DNA of 64,000 nt from Bernardetia sp. Its GTDB lineage: Bacteria > Bacteroidota > Bacteroidia > Cytophagales > Bernardetiaceae. The notes beneath the pieces are model-generated. The model did no database searches, was not told the origin of the DNA, and saw only the letters and a program-made list of their open reading frames with translations. Position 1 is the stretch's first letter. Each line of letters opens with the position of its first letter. Shown piece by piece: positions 16,890 through 26,488 of the stretch. Location: contig JAHDBD010000005.1 in assembly GCA_020630575.1 (NCBI GenBank), positions 1 to 64,000 of the forward strand, in the 5' to 3' direction. The position numbers and the translations under genes were made by a program.

Positions 16890-18086
16890 ATGAAAAAATC
16901 AACAACCTCTTTTCTCTTACTTTTAGTTTTATTTTGTAGCACTTTTTTAGTTTCTTCTTGTAAAGATGATGAAGATGAAGAGCAGGATTCAGAATTAAAA
17001 TTAGATGAAAATCAAGTAAATAGTTTTCTTTCTAATTATTCAAATATTGTTTATGCTTCTTATGAAGATAGTTATAATACAGCAAAATTATTAGATGAGG
17101 CAATTAAAGCATTTACTCAAAGTCCTTCTCAAGCTACTTTAGAGGCAGCAAAAACAGCTTGGATAGCAGCAAGAGAGCCTTATGGACAAACAGAGTCATA
17201 TCGCTTTTATGGTGGTCCAATTGATGGTGATGAAGGTGTAGAAGGTTTTATCAATGCTTGGCCTCTTGATGAGTCGTATATTGATTATGTAGAAGGTAAC
17301 GCAACAACAGGAATAATTAATAATCCAACAGATTTTCCTACTATTGACAAGCAAACTTTGATGGATGCAAACGAACAAGATGGAGAAACAAACATCAGTA
17401 CAGGATACCACGCTATTGAATTTTTGCTTTGGGGACAAGATGTTACTTTAGGTGCAGGTGGGGGAGACCGTTCGTTTACTGACTTCACAACAGCAGAAAA
17501 TGCAGAGCGTAGAAAAACATATCTTTTGACAGCTTCTAGCCTTTTGTTAGATCATTTACAAACTGTTTTGAATGAGTGGACTCCTAATACAGCAGGAAAT
17601 TACAGAGCTTCTTTTGAAAATAGTTCGAATCCAAAATCTCGTTTATTAGACGTTTTAGTAGGAATTTCTTCGCTTAGTAAAGGTGAGCTTGCAGGAGAGC
17701 GTATTTTTGTAGCTTTAGATGAACCAGATAGAGAAAACGAGCATTCTTGTTTTAGTGATAATACAGATAGAGATGTGGTAAATAATGCGCTTGCTGTTGA
17801 TAATGTGTATTTTGGTAGATACAAAAGAACAGATGGTTCAACTATTTCAGGAACAAGTATTTCAGATATTTTTGAGCTTGCCGATACAGAAAAAACAGCT
17901 GCTTTAGATGCCAAAATGAATGAAACAATAGTAAATGTAAATGCCATTCAGAATCCATTTGAAACTGAAATGGTAGAAGCAGACGGACGTGCAAGACTTC
18001 AAGCATGTGTTACTTCTCTAACAGAACAAGCTGACATGATTTTAGAACTTGCTTCTTTGTATGGAATTAATATCGTTTTAGAATAA
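16890..18086 (+). CDS. Imelysin family lipoprotein (iron-regulated, M75-like)
   Basis: Using the ATG at 16890 (not the upstream TTG in frame at 16821) gives 398 residues with a lipoprotein signal: lipobox LVSSC, Cys24, then KDDEDEE. An acidic run right after the cysteine is the lipoprotein export signal of Bacteroidetes, so this protein is probably on the cell surface. The imelysin motif GxHxxE is present as GYHAIEFLLWGQD, and the flanking helices fit the two-bundle fold. Imelysins are tied to iron acquisition but lack proven peptidase activity. The di-heme oxidoreductase downstream at 18366 is its usual partner. The iron-box promoter supports iron control. Confidence 0.92.
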   Translation: MKKSTTSFLLLLVLFCSTFLVSSCKDDEDEEQDSELKLDENQVNSFLSNYSNIVYASYEDSYNTAKLLDEAIKAFTQSPSQATLEAAKTAWIAAREPYGQTESYRFYGGPIDGDEGVEGFINAWPLDESYIDYVEGNATTGIINNPTDFPTIDKQTLMDANEQDGETNISTGYHAIEFLLWGQDVTLGAGGGDRSFTDFTTAENAERRKTYLLTASSLLLDHLQTVLNEWTPNTAGNYRASFENSSNPKSRLLDVLVGISSLSKGELAGERIFVALDEPDRENEHSCFSDNTDRDVVNNALAVDNVYFGRYKRTDGSTISGTSISDIFELADTEKTAALDAKMNETIVNVNAIQNPFETEMVEADGRARLQACVTSLTEQADMILELASLYGINIVLE

Positions 18087-18101
18087 TCATTTTAATTATT
18101 A

Positions 18102-18170
18102 GGAATATAAAATGAATAAATTTACACTTTGAAAAATTCACGCATTAATAAACAGGGTTAAAACCCTGTT
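18102..18170 (+). repeat. Copy of the ACAGGGTT palindromic repeat, left portion
   Basis: This 69-bp stretch matches the minus strand of 4726-4794 at all but five positions and ends in the perfect palindrome AACAGGGTTAAAACCCTGTT. It lies between the imelysin and di-heme oxidoreductase genes. Confidence 0.85.
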
Positions 18171-18243
18171 CAATTAAAAAACTACCTTTTGTGATTTTTC
18201 ACAAAGATGTGTTTTCAAAAATAGACTATGAATTATAAATTGT

Positions 18244-18275
18244 ACAGGGTTTTAACCCTGTTTTTATAGATAGCT
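18244..18275 (+). repeat. Copy of the ACAGGGTT palindromic repeat, right portion
   Basis: ACAGGGTTTTAACCCTGT followed by TTTTATAGATAGCT matches the other half of the element at 4713-4794. With the copy at 18102 this looks like two partial copies or one element split by 73 bp. Confidence 0.8.
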
Positions 18276-18298
18276 TCTGATACTTTTGTAATCAATTT

Positions 18299-18331
18299 AA
18301 ACCCTAAGAGTCTTCAAGATGCTTAGGGTTT
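18299..18331. repeat. AAACCCTAAG hairpin upstream of the di-heme oxidoreductase gene
   Basis: A perfect 10-bp stem (18299-18308 with 18322-18331) encloses AGTCTTCAAGATG. Nearly the same arm and loop start occur at 43467-43498 after ettA. It has no T run here and sits about 35 bp before the ATG, so it may be a leader hairpin rather than a terminator. Confidence 0.65.
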
Positions 18332-18365
18332 ATGAGTAAAAATCTCAATCTAATTTTATAAAAAT

Positions 18366-19754
18366 ATGCGTTCTTACTTATTACTTTCTCTATCTTTTAT
18401 TTTACTTTTTTCTTCTTGTAAAAATGAAGAAACAGAACCTCTTTTTGAAGAAAGTGAAATTTATGCAGGAGGAAATGCCACTACTTTTGACCAATCTCAA
18501 AATGCTTTTGGACATGCATCAAACAAACTTTCAGCAGAAGAAAACGGAAAATTTGTTACAGGAAATTCATTTTTTAAATCAAATTGGGTAGCTGCGCCTT
18601 CTTCTACTGTCGGACTTGATGGTTTGGGAGGATTTTTTAGCGCACGTTCGTGTTCGGGTTGTCATGCCTTTGATGGACGTGGAAATTTACCTCAAAATCA
18701 AGGTGATGATATTGTTGCCTTAGTGATAAAATTGAGTGTCAGAAATGGAGTAACGTATGAAAATGAGCCAACTTATGGTGGGCAGTTATCTAGTCAGGCT
18801 ATTTTTGGAATGGAAGCAGAAGGAAATATTTCTATTTCGCACCAAACTATTACTGGAAGTTTTGCAGATGGAACAGGTTATACTTTAGAGAAACCTATTT
18901 ATAATTTTGAAAGAATGAATTATGGAAATGTTCACCCAAATGTAGTTGTTTCTCCTCGTCTTGCGCCACATATTGCAGGTTTAGGGCTTTTAGAAGCTGT
19001 TTCAGAGCAAACTCTTCTTTCTTTTGCTGATGAAAATGATGCAAATAATGACGGGATTTCTGGAAAGCCAAATTATGTTTTGGAAGCTGAAACAGGGCAG
19101 CTAAAAATTGGTCGTTTTGGTTTGAAATCAAATCAAGTTTCTTTGAGAGAGCAAGTTGCAGGTGCTTTTAATGGAGATATGGGAATTACATCTTCTATTC
19201 ATCCAATAGAAAACTGTACGGATGCACAACAAAATTGTAAAGATGCTATTTCGGGAAGTACAGATGAAGAAATGGAAATTAGTGAGTCAAAACTAGCAAA
19301 AGTAGTTTTGTATTGCCAGACACTTGCCGTTCCTGCTCGTCGTGATGCTGATAATGAACAAGTTTTGAGAGGGAAACAGATTTTTTCCAATCTAAATTGT
19401 AACAAATGCCATATTCCAAAAATGAAAACAGATTTTCATGAAATTCAAGCTCTTTCTAATCAAACCATTTATCCTTATACAGATTTGCTTTTACACGATA
19501 TGGGAGAAGATTTAGCAGATAATCGTCCAGATTTTGAAGCAACAGGAAATGAATGGCGAACTGCTCCTTTGTGGGGTTTGGGAATGGTTCAGCGTGTAAA
19601 TCCGTTAGCTACTTTTATGCACGACGGACGAGCAAAAACAATAGAAGAAGCAATTTTATGGCACAATGGAGAAGGTGCAAACAGTCAAGAAGAATATAAA
19701 AAACTATCAAAAAATGAAAGAACTGATTTACTCGCTTTTTTGAATTCTTTATGA
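18366..19754 (+). CDS. Di-heme oxidoreductase family lipoprotein (DHOR)
   Basis: The 462-residue protein is a lipoprotein (lipobox LLFSSC, Cys18, then KNEETEP). It carries two c-type heme-binding motifs: SCSGCH in the first third and NCNKCH near residue 345. Other conserved parts are DGLGGFFSARSC, PHIAGLGLLEAV, GRFGLKSNQ and the C-terminal FMHDGRAKTIEEAILWHNGEG. It belongs to the COG3488-type family of uncharacterised thiol-oxidoreductase-like proteins related to MauG/CcpA peroxidases. It follows the imelysin gene on the same strand, a common pairing linked to iron or other metal handling. Its own promoter is not obvious; readthrough from the iron-box promoter is likely. Confidence 0.93.
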   Translation: MRSYLLLSLSFILLFSSCKNEETEPLFEESEIYAGGNATTFDQSQNAFGHASNKLSAEENGKFVTGNSFFKSNWVAAPSSTVGLDGLGGFFSARSCSGCHAFDGRGNLPQNQGDDIVALVIKLSVRNGVTYENEPTYGGQLSSQAIFGMEAEGNISISHQTITGSFADGTGYTLEKPIYNFERMNYGNVHPNVVVSPRLAPHIAGLGLLEAVSEQTLLSFADENDANNDGISGKPNYVLEAETGQLKIGRFGLKSNQVSLREQVAGAFNGDMGITSSIHPIENCTDAQQNCKDAISGSTDEEMEISESKLAKVVLYCQTLAVPARRDADNEQVLRGKQIFSNLNCNKCHIPKMKTDFHEIQALSNQTIYPYTDLLLHDMGEDLADNRPDFEATGNEWRTAPLWGLGMVQRVNPLATFMHDGRAKTIEEAILWHNGEGANSQEEYKKLSKNERTDLLAFLNSL

Positions 19755-19783
19755 TTTAAGTTGTCTTTTATTCTAAAGAACTT

Positions 19784-19819
19784 CTTTGTCAGAGTTTGAA
19801 AAAACAAACTCTGACAAAG
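19784..19819. terminator. Hairpin between converging DHOR and VWA genes
   Basis: A perfect 15-bp stem, CTTTGTCAGAGTTTG (19784-19798) with 19805-19819, has a six-A loop. It has only short T tracts but stands between two converging stop codons, so it likely terminates both. Confidence 0.75.
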
Positions 19820-19848
19820 TTTAAATAAGTTCAATAATTCAAACTGTT

Positions 19849-21744
19849 CTATTTTTTCAATGATTCAGCCGTTTTGACAAGACGAATAAATTCTCCTTTA
19901 TATCCTTCTTCATCGTTTGTTTTTGCGTTGGGTGCATTTTCCAAAATCCATTTATACAAATCTTTATTACTTTCTTTTTTGTATTTCGAATCAGTCAGAA
20001 TCATTCCAAACATTGCAACAGCATTTGTCCAAACAAAATTTTCAGAGTTATCTGTTTTGATTTCATTCATAATAACTTCTTCAAATTTTACACTTTTATC
20101 TCCATCGGGTTCTTTATAACGAAACTTTACAGTCATCAGTTCTTGACTTCCTGCTGCCTCCGAAACTTCTGAAGTTTGGTATTTTAGTCGTTTTCCTTTT
20201 TTGTTTTCTTTTGGTAAAAAACTAGATTTTACACCAACAGGAATAATTTCATAAAGAGCTGTTACGCTGTGTCCTACACCTATTTCTCCAGCATCTTTTG
20301 TGTCGTCGTCGAAGTCTTCTTCATTCAAAAGACGATTTTCATAACCTACCAAACGATAGGCAGCTACATAATTTGGGTTAAATTCAATTTGAATCTTGAC
20401 ATCTTTTGCAAGTGTAAAAAGTGTTCCTGAAAATTCAGTAACAAGCATTTTTCTAGCTTCTTGAAAATCATCAATATAGCCATAATTTCCGTTTCCTTTA
20501 TCAGCCAAAGTTTCTAATTTTGAATCTTTATAATTTCCCATTCCAAAACCCAAACACGTCAGAAAAACACCACTTTCACGCTCTTTTTCTATCAATCTTT
20601 TCATATCACCATCCGAAGAAACTCCTACATTAAAATCGCCATCAGTACACAAAATGACACGATTTGTTCCATCTTTAATAAAATTTTCCTTCGCAATTTT
20701 GTAAGCTAATTTTATTCCCTCACCTCCTGCTGTACTTCCACCTGCTTGAAGTTTATCTAAAGCTGCAATAATTTCTTCTTTTTTACTTCCAGAAGTCGAA
20801 GGCAAAACTACACCTGATGCACTTGCATAAACTACAATAGCTACTCTATCATTTTCTCGTAATTCTTTTACAAGCTCAGTAAGTCCTTTTTTGAGTAAAG
20901 GCAATTTATTATGAGAATTCATAGAACCTGAAACATCAAGCAGAAAAACAATATTACTATTTGGTAAATTATCTTTTTTGATTTTTTTTGCTTGTAAGCC
21001 TACCAAAACAAGTTTGTGGTCTTCATTCCAAGCACAATTTCCATATTCTGTCGTAACTCCAAAAGGGTGTTCATTTGTAGGTTCTTGATAATCATAATTG
21101 AAATAATTTATCATCTCTTCTACTCTAACGGCATCTTGTGGAGGCATTTCTCCATCATTCAGAAAACGACGAACATTACTATACGAAGCCTTATCTACAT
21201 CAATAGAAAAAGTAGAAAGTGGATTTTGAGAAACAGAATGAAAGCTATTTTCTTCTTTGGTTGCATAGCTTTCTGTATTTGGTTCTTTGTAAGAAGTGTT
21301 TTTTACTTTACTTTTTTTTCCTTTGGTTTTTCTTCTTTTGCTGTTACTTATTGCATCGCCTTGAACAGATGAAATAGCATAACTTAAAGATTGAGGTTCT
21401 CTTTCCACATGTTTTCCTGTAACAACAACTTCTTGTAGTTGAGTATTTTCCTCTAACTTTACATCAATAATAGTTCGTGTTCCGATAGTAATTTCTTGGT
21501 CTTTATAGCCTACAAAGCGAAAAACTAAAACATCACTTCCTTCAGGAACAGTAATAGAATATTTTCCTTCCATATCAGTTTGTGTTCCTGTTTGTGAACC
21601 TTTTATCTGAACAGTTGCCCCAGGTAAAGCACCGTCAGCACTTGTAATTGTTCCTGTGATTGTTCGCTGCGAAAAAGCAACATCTGAAATAAAATAGCTT
21701 CCCAAAAATAAGAGAATTGTAAATACGTACTTGTACATCTTCAT
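19849..21744 (-). CDS. Von Willebrand factor A protein with carboxypeptidase-like N-terminus and DUF3520
   Basis: The 631-residue protein has a signal peptide (about 1-26, ending FSQ). A CarboxypepD_reg-like domain follows (about 27-110; RTITGTITSADGALPGATV), then a TonB-plug-like stretch (LQEVVVTG). After a basic linker comes a VWF_N segment (about 165-250; NPLSTFSIDVDKASYSNV), then a VWA domain with the metal-binding MIDAS motif DVSGSMNS, and a C-terminal DUF3520 region. This is the YfbK-like family, exported and anchored at the envelope. Its partner is unknown. The VWA domain probably binds another protein through a divalent metal. It is monocistronic and ends at the shared hairpin. Confidence 0.93.
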   Translation of the reverse strand: MKMYKYVFTILLFLGSYFISDVAFSQRTITGTITSADGALPGATVQIKGSQTGTQTDMEGKYSITVPEGSDVLVFRFVGYKDQEITIGTRTIIDVKLEENTQLQEVVVTGKHVEREPQSLSYAISSVQGDAISNSKRRKTKGKKSKVKNTSYKEPNTESYATKEENSFHSVSQNPLSTFSIDVDKASYSNVRRFLNDGEMPPQDAVRVEEMINYFNYDYQEPTNEHPFGVTTEYGNCAWNEDHKLVLVGLQAKKIKKDNLPNSNIVFLLDVSGSMNSHNKLPLLKKGLTELVKELRENDRVAIVVYASASGVVLPSTSGSKKEEIIAALDKLQAGGSTAGGEGIKLAYKIAKENFIKDGTNRVILCTDGDFNVGVSSDGDMKRLIEKERESGVFLTCLGFGMGNYKDSKLETLADKGNGNYGYIDDFQEARKMLVTEFSGTLFTLAKDVKIQIEFNPNYVAAYRLVGYENRLLNEEDFDDDTKDAGEIGVGHSVTALYEIIPVGVKSSFLPKENKKGKRLKYQTSEVSEAAGSQELMTVKFRYKEPDGDKSVKFEEVIMNEIKTDNSENFVWTNAVAMFGMILTDSKYKKESNKDLYKWILENAPNAKTNDEEGYKGEFIRLVKTAESLKK

Positions 21745-22024
21745 AATAAAAATAAATTAGTGAGGTAAAATGGATTTTTTATAAAATTATATTTTGTAGA
21801 AAGGGTAATTTTTGATGTAATTCTTTCCCTATTCGTAAAAAAACTTAAAAACGTTGCAAAGTAATTATAAAGAATCTTGTGAGTAGGATTGTAAAACCTT
21901 TAGAAATGGCTAATTTTGTTTTATAAAATAATATTAATTAGCTCTTCATTTTGATTATAGATGCTACTTTGCTGATTAATCCATAAAAATAGTTTACATT
22001 TAAAATAGTCCTTCATAAAAAGAT

Positions 22025-23008
22025 ATGAGTCAAAAAACAACTTTACGCCAATTTTTGAAAGATAATGAAGCAAATCTTCCTGCTCCACTTTCTGAATTAG
22101 ACCATTTATTACATTCGATTGCTCGTACAGCAAAAACTGTTCATAGCCATGTTTCTCGTGCAGCCATTACAGATTTGTATGGAACGGCAGGTTCTAGCAA
22201 CGTACAAGGCGAAGAACAGCAAAAATTGGATGTTCTTGCAAACACCCTTTTTATTACTACATTTAGAGAAAGTAATCTGGTTTGTGTAGTGGGTTCGGAA
22301 GAAGAAGAAGAAATTATTTTGACAGATAATAATGATGCTGAATATGTTGTGGCAATGGATCCCTTAGACGGCTCGTCAAATATTGATGTAAATGTTTCTA
22401 TTGGAACTATTTTTTCGGTCTTTAAGCGCAAATCTCCAAAAGGAACAAAGCCAAAAGTAGAAGATGTTTTGCAAAAAGGAACTGAACAGCTTATTGGTGG
22501 CTATGTATTGTATGGAACAGCTACAGCTTTAGTTTTTACAACAGGAAATGGCGTTCATATTTTCACCTACGACCCGAAAGGAGGCGAGTTTTTGCTCACT
22601 CACAATAATTTAACTATTCCTAAAGACAGTAAAACCTATTCTTGTAATGAAGGTGGATTTTTAGGTTTTACGGAAGGTGTAAAAAAATACATTGATTTTT
22701 GCAAAGAAGGTGGAGAATACAAAGCTCGTTATATCGGTTCTTTAGTAGCAGATTTTCATAGAAATATGCTAAAAGGAGGTATTTTTATCTATCCAAGTAC
22801 AGAAAAAACACCAAAAGGAAAATTAAGATTGTTGTATGAATGTAATCCATTAGCTTTTATTGCCGAACAAGCAGGTGGAAAAGCGTATGATGGACGTGTG
22901 CGTATAATGGATATTGAGCCAGATTCTTTACATCAACGAACTACCTATTATGTGGGTTCTGCAAATATGGTCGCTAAGGCTTTGGAGCTTATTGAGGCTA
23001 ACGAGTAA
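22025..23008 (+). CDS. fbp: Fructose-1,6-bisphosphatase class I
   Basis: The 327-residue protein matches class I FBPase from end to end. The metal and substrate sites are present: MDPLDGSSNIDVNVSIGTIF around residues 117-136, YGTATALVF, RYIGSLVADFHRNMLKGGIF, and YECNPLAFIAEQAGGKA near the C-terminus. The enzyme converts fructose 1,6-bisphosphate to fructose 6-phosphate, the committed gluconeogenic step, in the cytoplasm. It stands alone and is followed by a hairpin. Confidence 0.97.
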   Translation: MSQKTTLRQFLKDNEANLPAPLSELDHLLHSIARTAKTVHSHVSRAAITDLYGTAGSSNVQGEEQQKLDVLANTLFITTFRESNLVCVVGSEEEEEIILTDNNDAEYVVAMDPLDGSSNIDVNVSIGTIFSVFKRKSPKGTKPKVEDVLQKGTEQLIGGYVLYGTATALVFTTGNGVHIFTYDPKGGEFLLTHNNLTIPKDSKTYSCNEGGFLGFTEGVKKYIDFCKEGGEYKARYIGSLVADFHRNMLKGGIFIYPSTEKTPKGKLRLLYECNPLAFIAEQAGGKAYDGRVRIMDIEPDSLHQRTTYYVGSANMVAKALELIEANE

Positions 23009-23048
23009 TTAAGTTATTTTGTAGGTTAAAGGTTTGCCTTTAAGCAGA

Positions 23049-23071
23049 TTTAAAAGTCAGTTTTTTAAAAT
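23049..23071 (+). repeat. 23-bp direct repeat, copy 1
   Basis: This copy (TTTAAAAGTCAGTTTTTTAA plus AAT) is identical to 23124-23146. The two bracket the fbp terminator. They could be a short duplication. Confidence 0.6.
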
Positions 23072-23107
23072 GCTATGAATACTATTTTGTATCTATAGCA
23101 TTTTTTA
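23067..23107 (+). terminator. Intrinsic terminator after fbp
   Basis: AAAATGCTAT (23067-23076) pairs with ATAGCATTTT (23095-23104), and the T run continues to 23106. Confidence 0.75.
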
Positions 23108-23123
23108 TGTGTTACTGTTTTGT

Positions 23124-23146
23124 TTTAAAAGTCAGTTTTTTAAAAT
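23124..23146 (+). repeat. 23-bp direct repeat, copy 2
   Basis: This is an exact second copy of 23049-23071, 75 bp downstream. Confidence 0.6.
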
Positions 23147-23335
23147 ATTTGTCGTCTTTAGACTGATAACTAACGTAAACTATAAAGTAGTCTGATGCAA
23201 TTTGTATCTAAAAGACTTACTTTTTCCTTCTTATTGGTGCTTTTGCCATCACAGAAGACAATAGTAAAATATAAAATATTCAAAAAAAATGCGTATTTTT
23301 CTAAAACAAGCATTTACCAAACACCTACCTTACTT

Positions 23336-25747
23336 ATGAATAAAAAACAACAAATAAATGAACTCTTCCGAAAACTTTCCATTGTAGAGTCAAAACAATC
23401 TGTTTTTGATAGAGAAATTAGAAAGTTACGTGTAGAAATTGAAGGTCTGCAAAATGAAACTTCTTTTGAAAAAGACAAAACGAAAGAATCAAGAGAAGAA
23501 GAAGAACCGATTTTAAGACAAAAACCAATTTTTAGAGATATTCCTTCTGACTTTCCTTCTCAATCTGAAAATGAGAAGAAAGAAGAAAATAGGGAGTTAA
23601 AAAGAAGAAAAACACCTGTTTTTGAAGCACCAACTCAACCTCAACAAACAAAAGTTCATCAAAAATCAAGTATCGAAAAATTCATTGGTGAGAATGTAAT
23701 TTATATAGTCGGTGTTTCGATTATTGTTTTGGGTGTTGGCATCGGTGTAAAATATGCCATCGATAATGACATGATTAGCCCACTTACAAGAATAATTTTA
23801 GGTTATTTGGTGGGAGCTGGTTTGTTAGGTTTTGCTATTCGTTTGAAGGCAAAATATGAGAAGTTTAGTGCTGGACTACTTAGTGGTGCAATGGCAATTT
23901 TTTATTTTGTAACCTTTATGGGATATGATTTTTATAATCTTTTTCCTAAAGAAATGGCATTTGGTCTGATGGTCGCTTTTACTATTTTTACGGTGGTAGC
24001 TTCTCTCAATTATGACAGACAAATTATTGCTCATATCGGACTTGTGGGTGCTTATGCAGTTCCGTTTTTGCTTAGTGATGGCTCTGGAAAAGTGATGATT
24101 TTGTTTAGTTATATGGCAATTATCAACTTAGGTATTTTAGCTATTTCTATCAAAAAATACTGGAAACCTCTGTATATAAATGCTTTTACACTTACTTGGC
24201 TTGTCGTTTTGGCTTGGTATGGATCAAAATACAATCAAGAAGAGCATTTTAGTTTGACATTGATTTTCTCTACTCTCTTTTTTCTCATCTTCTATATTTC
24301 ATTTTTGGCATATAAAATCAAGAAAAAGGAAATTTTTAATGTTGGAGATGTTATTTTGATGCTCATCAACTCATTTATTTTTTATGGAGTTGGCTTTGCA
24401 ACACTTTCAACAAATGTTCAAACAGAGAATTTAGTAGGTTTATTTACACTCGGACAGGCAGTTATTCATTTTGGAGTGAGTGTAGTTTTATATAAAAATA
24501 AACTTGCTGATAGAAATTTATTCTATTTAGCTTCTGGGTTAGTTTTGGTTTTTATTACTATTGCTGTTCCTGTTCAGTTGGATGGAAACTGGGTAACTCT
24601 TATATGGTCGTTACAGGCTGCACTGCTGTTTTGGATTGGACGAACAAAGAAAGTTGGTGTTTATGAATCGCTTTCTTTTCCTTTAATGGTTTTGGCTTCT
24701 TTTAGTATGGCTCAAGATTGGGTTTTAGCAATTGATGCCTCCACAGGAATATATAGTTATGAAACAGGCAAAACTGTTTTGAATCAAATAACACCAATTT
24801 TTAATGTTATTTTTCTGACTTCTGTTATTTTTGCAGCTTCATTTTTCTTTATTGATTTTATCAATAAAAATGATAAATATATTTCTTCATTAAAAGATAA
24901 AGCAGGTAGTTTTTTGAGTTTTGTAACTATTGTAATCACTACAACATTACTTTTTGCATTGTATTTACCTTTATTGATTGAAATAATAATTTATTTCAAT
25001 CAACTTTTTACCTTGTCCAAACTTGAAGTAATGGGAGAATATGATTACATGGAAACATTCTATAATTATGATTTGCAGCATTATCAAGCTGTTTGGGGAT
25101 TAAATTATACACTTCTTTTCTTTATCGTATTGGGTTTTTATTGTATCAAAAAAGTAGAAACTCAAATGCCTATCATTCTCTATTATTTAGCTTCTGCTCT
25201 TTTACTGCTTGTTTTTATGAGCGCAGGATTATACGAATTAAGCGAACTCAGAGAAAGTTATATTTCACAAAATTTAGCCAAATACTATGAGGTAGGTAGC
25301 TTTAATTTAATGGTTCGTTATATTTCTTTTTCACTTGTTATCGGTCTTTTATTTATCCTTTTCAGACTTGCAAAACAAAAGTTTTTGAAATTTGATTTTA
25401 TTCCCTTCTTCGATTTTATTCTTCACGTTTCAGCTTTATGGCTATTGAGTGCCGAACTTATTCATATTCTTAGCCTAACTAGCAATGCAGATGCTTACAA
25501 ACTTGGTTTGAGTATTTTGTGGGGAGCTTATTCGCTTTTTGTAGTCGTTTTGGGAATTTTGAAAAAGAAAAAATATTTGCGTGTTGGTGGCTTAGTTTGG
25601 TTTGGAATTACGTTTGTCAAGCTCTTCTTGTATGACATTGCAGCTTTATCAACAATTTCGAAAGTAATTGTCTTTCTATCTTTAGGAACACTTCTTTTGA
25701 TAATCTCATTCTTGTATAATAAATACAAAGACAAGATTGAGGGATAA
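23336..25747 (+). CDS. DUF2339 large polytopic membrane protein
   Basis: With the ATG at 23336 the product has 803 residues; the frame is open to 23195, but that extension is basic and unlike family N-termini. A coiled coil (MNKKQQINELFRKL..., about 1-40) leads into a charged, proline-rich linker. Then SIEKFIGENVIYIVGVSIIV begins a run of some twenty membrane helices to the end. This is the layout of DUF2339 proteins, which are inner-membrane proteins of unknown function. The conserved first membrane block (GVGIGVKYAIDN) matches the family pattern. The gene is transcribed alone and ends at a bidirectional hairpin. Confidence 0.9.
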   Translation: MNKKQQINELFRKLSIVESKQSVFDREIRKLRVEIEGLQNETSFEKDKTKESREEEEPILRQKPIFRDIPSDFPSQSENEKKEENRELKRRKTPVFEAPTQPQQTKVHQKSSIEKFIGENVIYIVGVSIIVLGVGIGVKYAIDNDMISPLTRIILGYLVGAGLLGFAIRLKAKYEKFSAGLLSGAMAIFYFVTFMGYDFYNLFPKEMAFGLMVAFTIFTVVASLNYDRQIIAHIGLVGAYAVPFLLSDGSGKVMILFSYMAIINLGILAISIKKYWKPLYINAFTLTWLVVLAWYGSKYNQEEHFSLTLIFSTLFFLIFYISFLAYKIKKKEIFNVGDVILMLINSFIFYGVGFATLSTNVQTENLVGLFTLGQAVIHFGVSVVLYKNKLADRNLFYLASGLVLVFITIAVPVQLDGNWVTLIWSLQAALLFWIGRTKKVGVYESLSFPLMVLASFSMAQDWVLAIDASTGIYSYETGKTVLNQITPIFNVIFLTSVIFAASFFFIDFINKNDKYISSLKDKAGSFLSFVTIVITTTLLFALYLPLLIEIIIYFNQLFTLSKLEVMGEYDYMETFYNYDLQHYQAVWGLNYTLLFFIVLGFYCIKKVETQMPIILYYLASALLLLVFMSAGLYELSELRESYISQNLAKYYEVGSFNLMVRYISFSLVIGLLFILFRLAKQKFLKFDFIPFFDFILHVSALWLLSAELIHILSLTSNADAYKLGLSILWGAYSLFVVVLGILKKKKYLRVGGLVWFGITFVKLFLYDIAALSTISKVIVFLSLGTLLLIISFLYNKYKDKIEG

Positions 25748-25769
25748 ATAATAATAAGTGTCATAAATT

Positions 25770-25818
25770 AAAAACAGCTTGTATTCTCTAGTTTTTTTGA
25801 GAGTACAAGCTGTTTTTA
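25770..25818. terminator. Bidirectional terminator between DUF2339 and a lipoprotein gene
   Basis: AAAAACAGCTTGTA (25770-25783) pairs with TACAAGCTGTTTTT (25804-25817), a perfect 14-bp stem with further pairing (TCTC/GAGA) toward the loop. Both strands provide a U tract. Confidence 0.9.
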
Positions 25819-25837
25819 TATAAGTTGAAATTGAAAT

Positions 25838-26269
25838 TTATTTTTCCTCAAAAACAAAATATTCTGTATTATCATTTTCGTTTTGATGTAATGTAATAAC
25901 AAAAGTATGTTTGCCTGATTCCTTGATTGGATATTCCCCTATTCCACACCAAAGACCATTACTAATACCAAAACTTTTCAACTCCTCTTCAAACTTTCGG
26001 TTTATTTTTGCAGAAAGAGGACTCATATATTCAAAATATTGTGTAGCTATATAATTTGATGTTTCACCATTTTTCAAAGAAGATATTTGAATTTTATCAA
26101 TTTGAATATCTGTCAAATCATAACCTGTTTTGTTTTCAATTCTGATTTCTAAGGGTTCGACAGTATCTTCATCTCCACAAGAAAAAGCTGAAAAGCATAA
26201 CATTATTCCTAGTAAAGAAAGGTAAGTAAAGGATTTTAGATTAAAATGAAGTATTTTTTGAGTTTTCAT
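25838..26269 (-). CDS. Lipoprotein of unknown function
   Basis: I do not recognise this 143-residue protein beyond its sorting signal. The lipobox ends FSAFSC at Cys31, followed by GDEDTVEP, an acidic stretch that could act as a surface-export signal. The remainder is predicted beta-rich (PLEIRIENKTGYDLTDIQI) and ends in an antiparallel pair (GKHTFVITLHQNEN, TEYFVFEEK), compatible with an immunoglobulin-like fold. It is transcribed leftward on its own. It borders the defence-like cassette but on the opposite strand, so it is not part of that operon. Confidence 0.8.
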   Translation of the reverse strand: MKTQKILHFNLKSFTYLSLLGIMLCFSAFSCGDEDTVEPLEIRIENKTGYDLTDIQIDKIQISSLKNGETSNYIATQYFEYMSPLSAKINRKFEEELKSFGISNGLWCGIGEYPIKESGKHTFVITLHQNENDNTEYFVFEEK

Positions 26270-26488
26270 AATAAATTAAATTTTGAGTTTAATAGAAATT
26301 AAATTAAGAAGTCATTTTTACTATTACTCCAATAATGCAAATTTTGCTGCAATGAAATATAAAAAATCTAAAATTTAACATTTTGAATTAATTTTCAGCT
26401 AGAGTGAACTTTCTCTTATTATTACTTATTTTTACAAAAAAATAGTTGAGAATTTTTGTATCTTTTGAAAAAATAAATTTAGAACAAA

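Noticed and set aside
26459-26467. TATCTTTTG upstream of the DUF262 gene as promoter
   Set aside because: It has one base too many between TA and TTTG, and the nearest TTG is 10 bp away, outside the allowed spacing.
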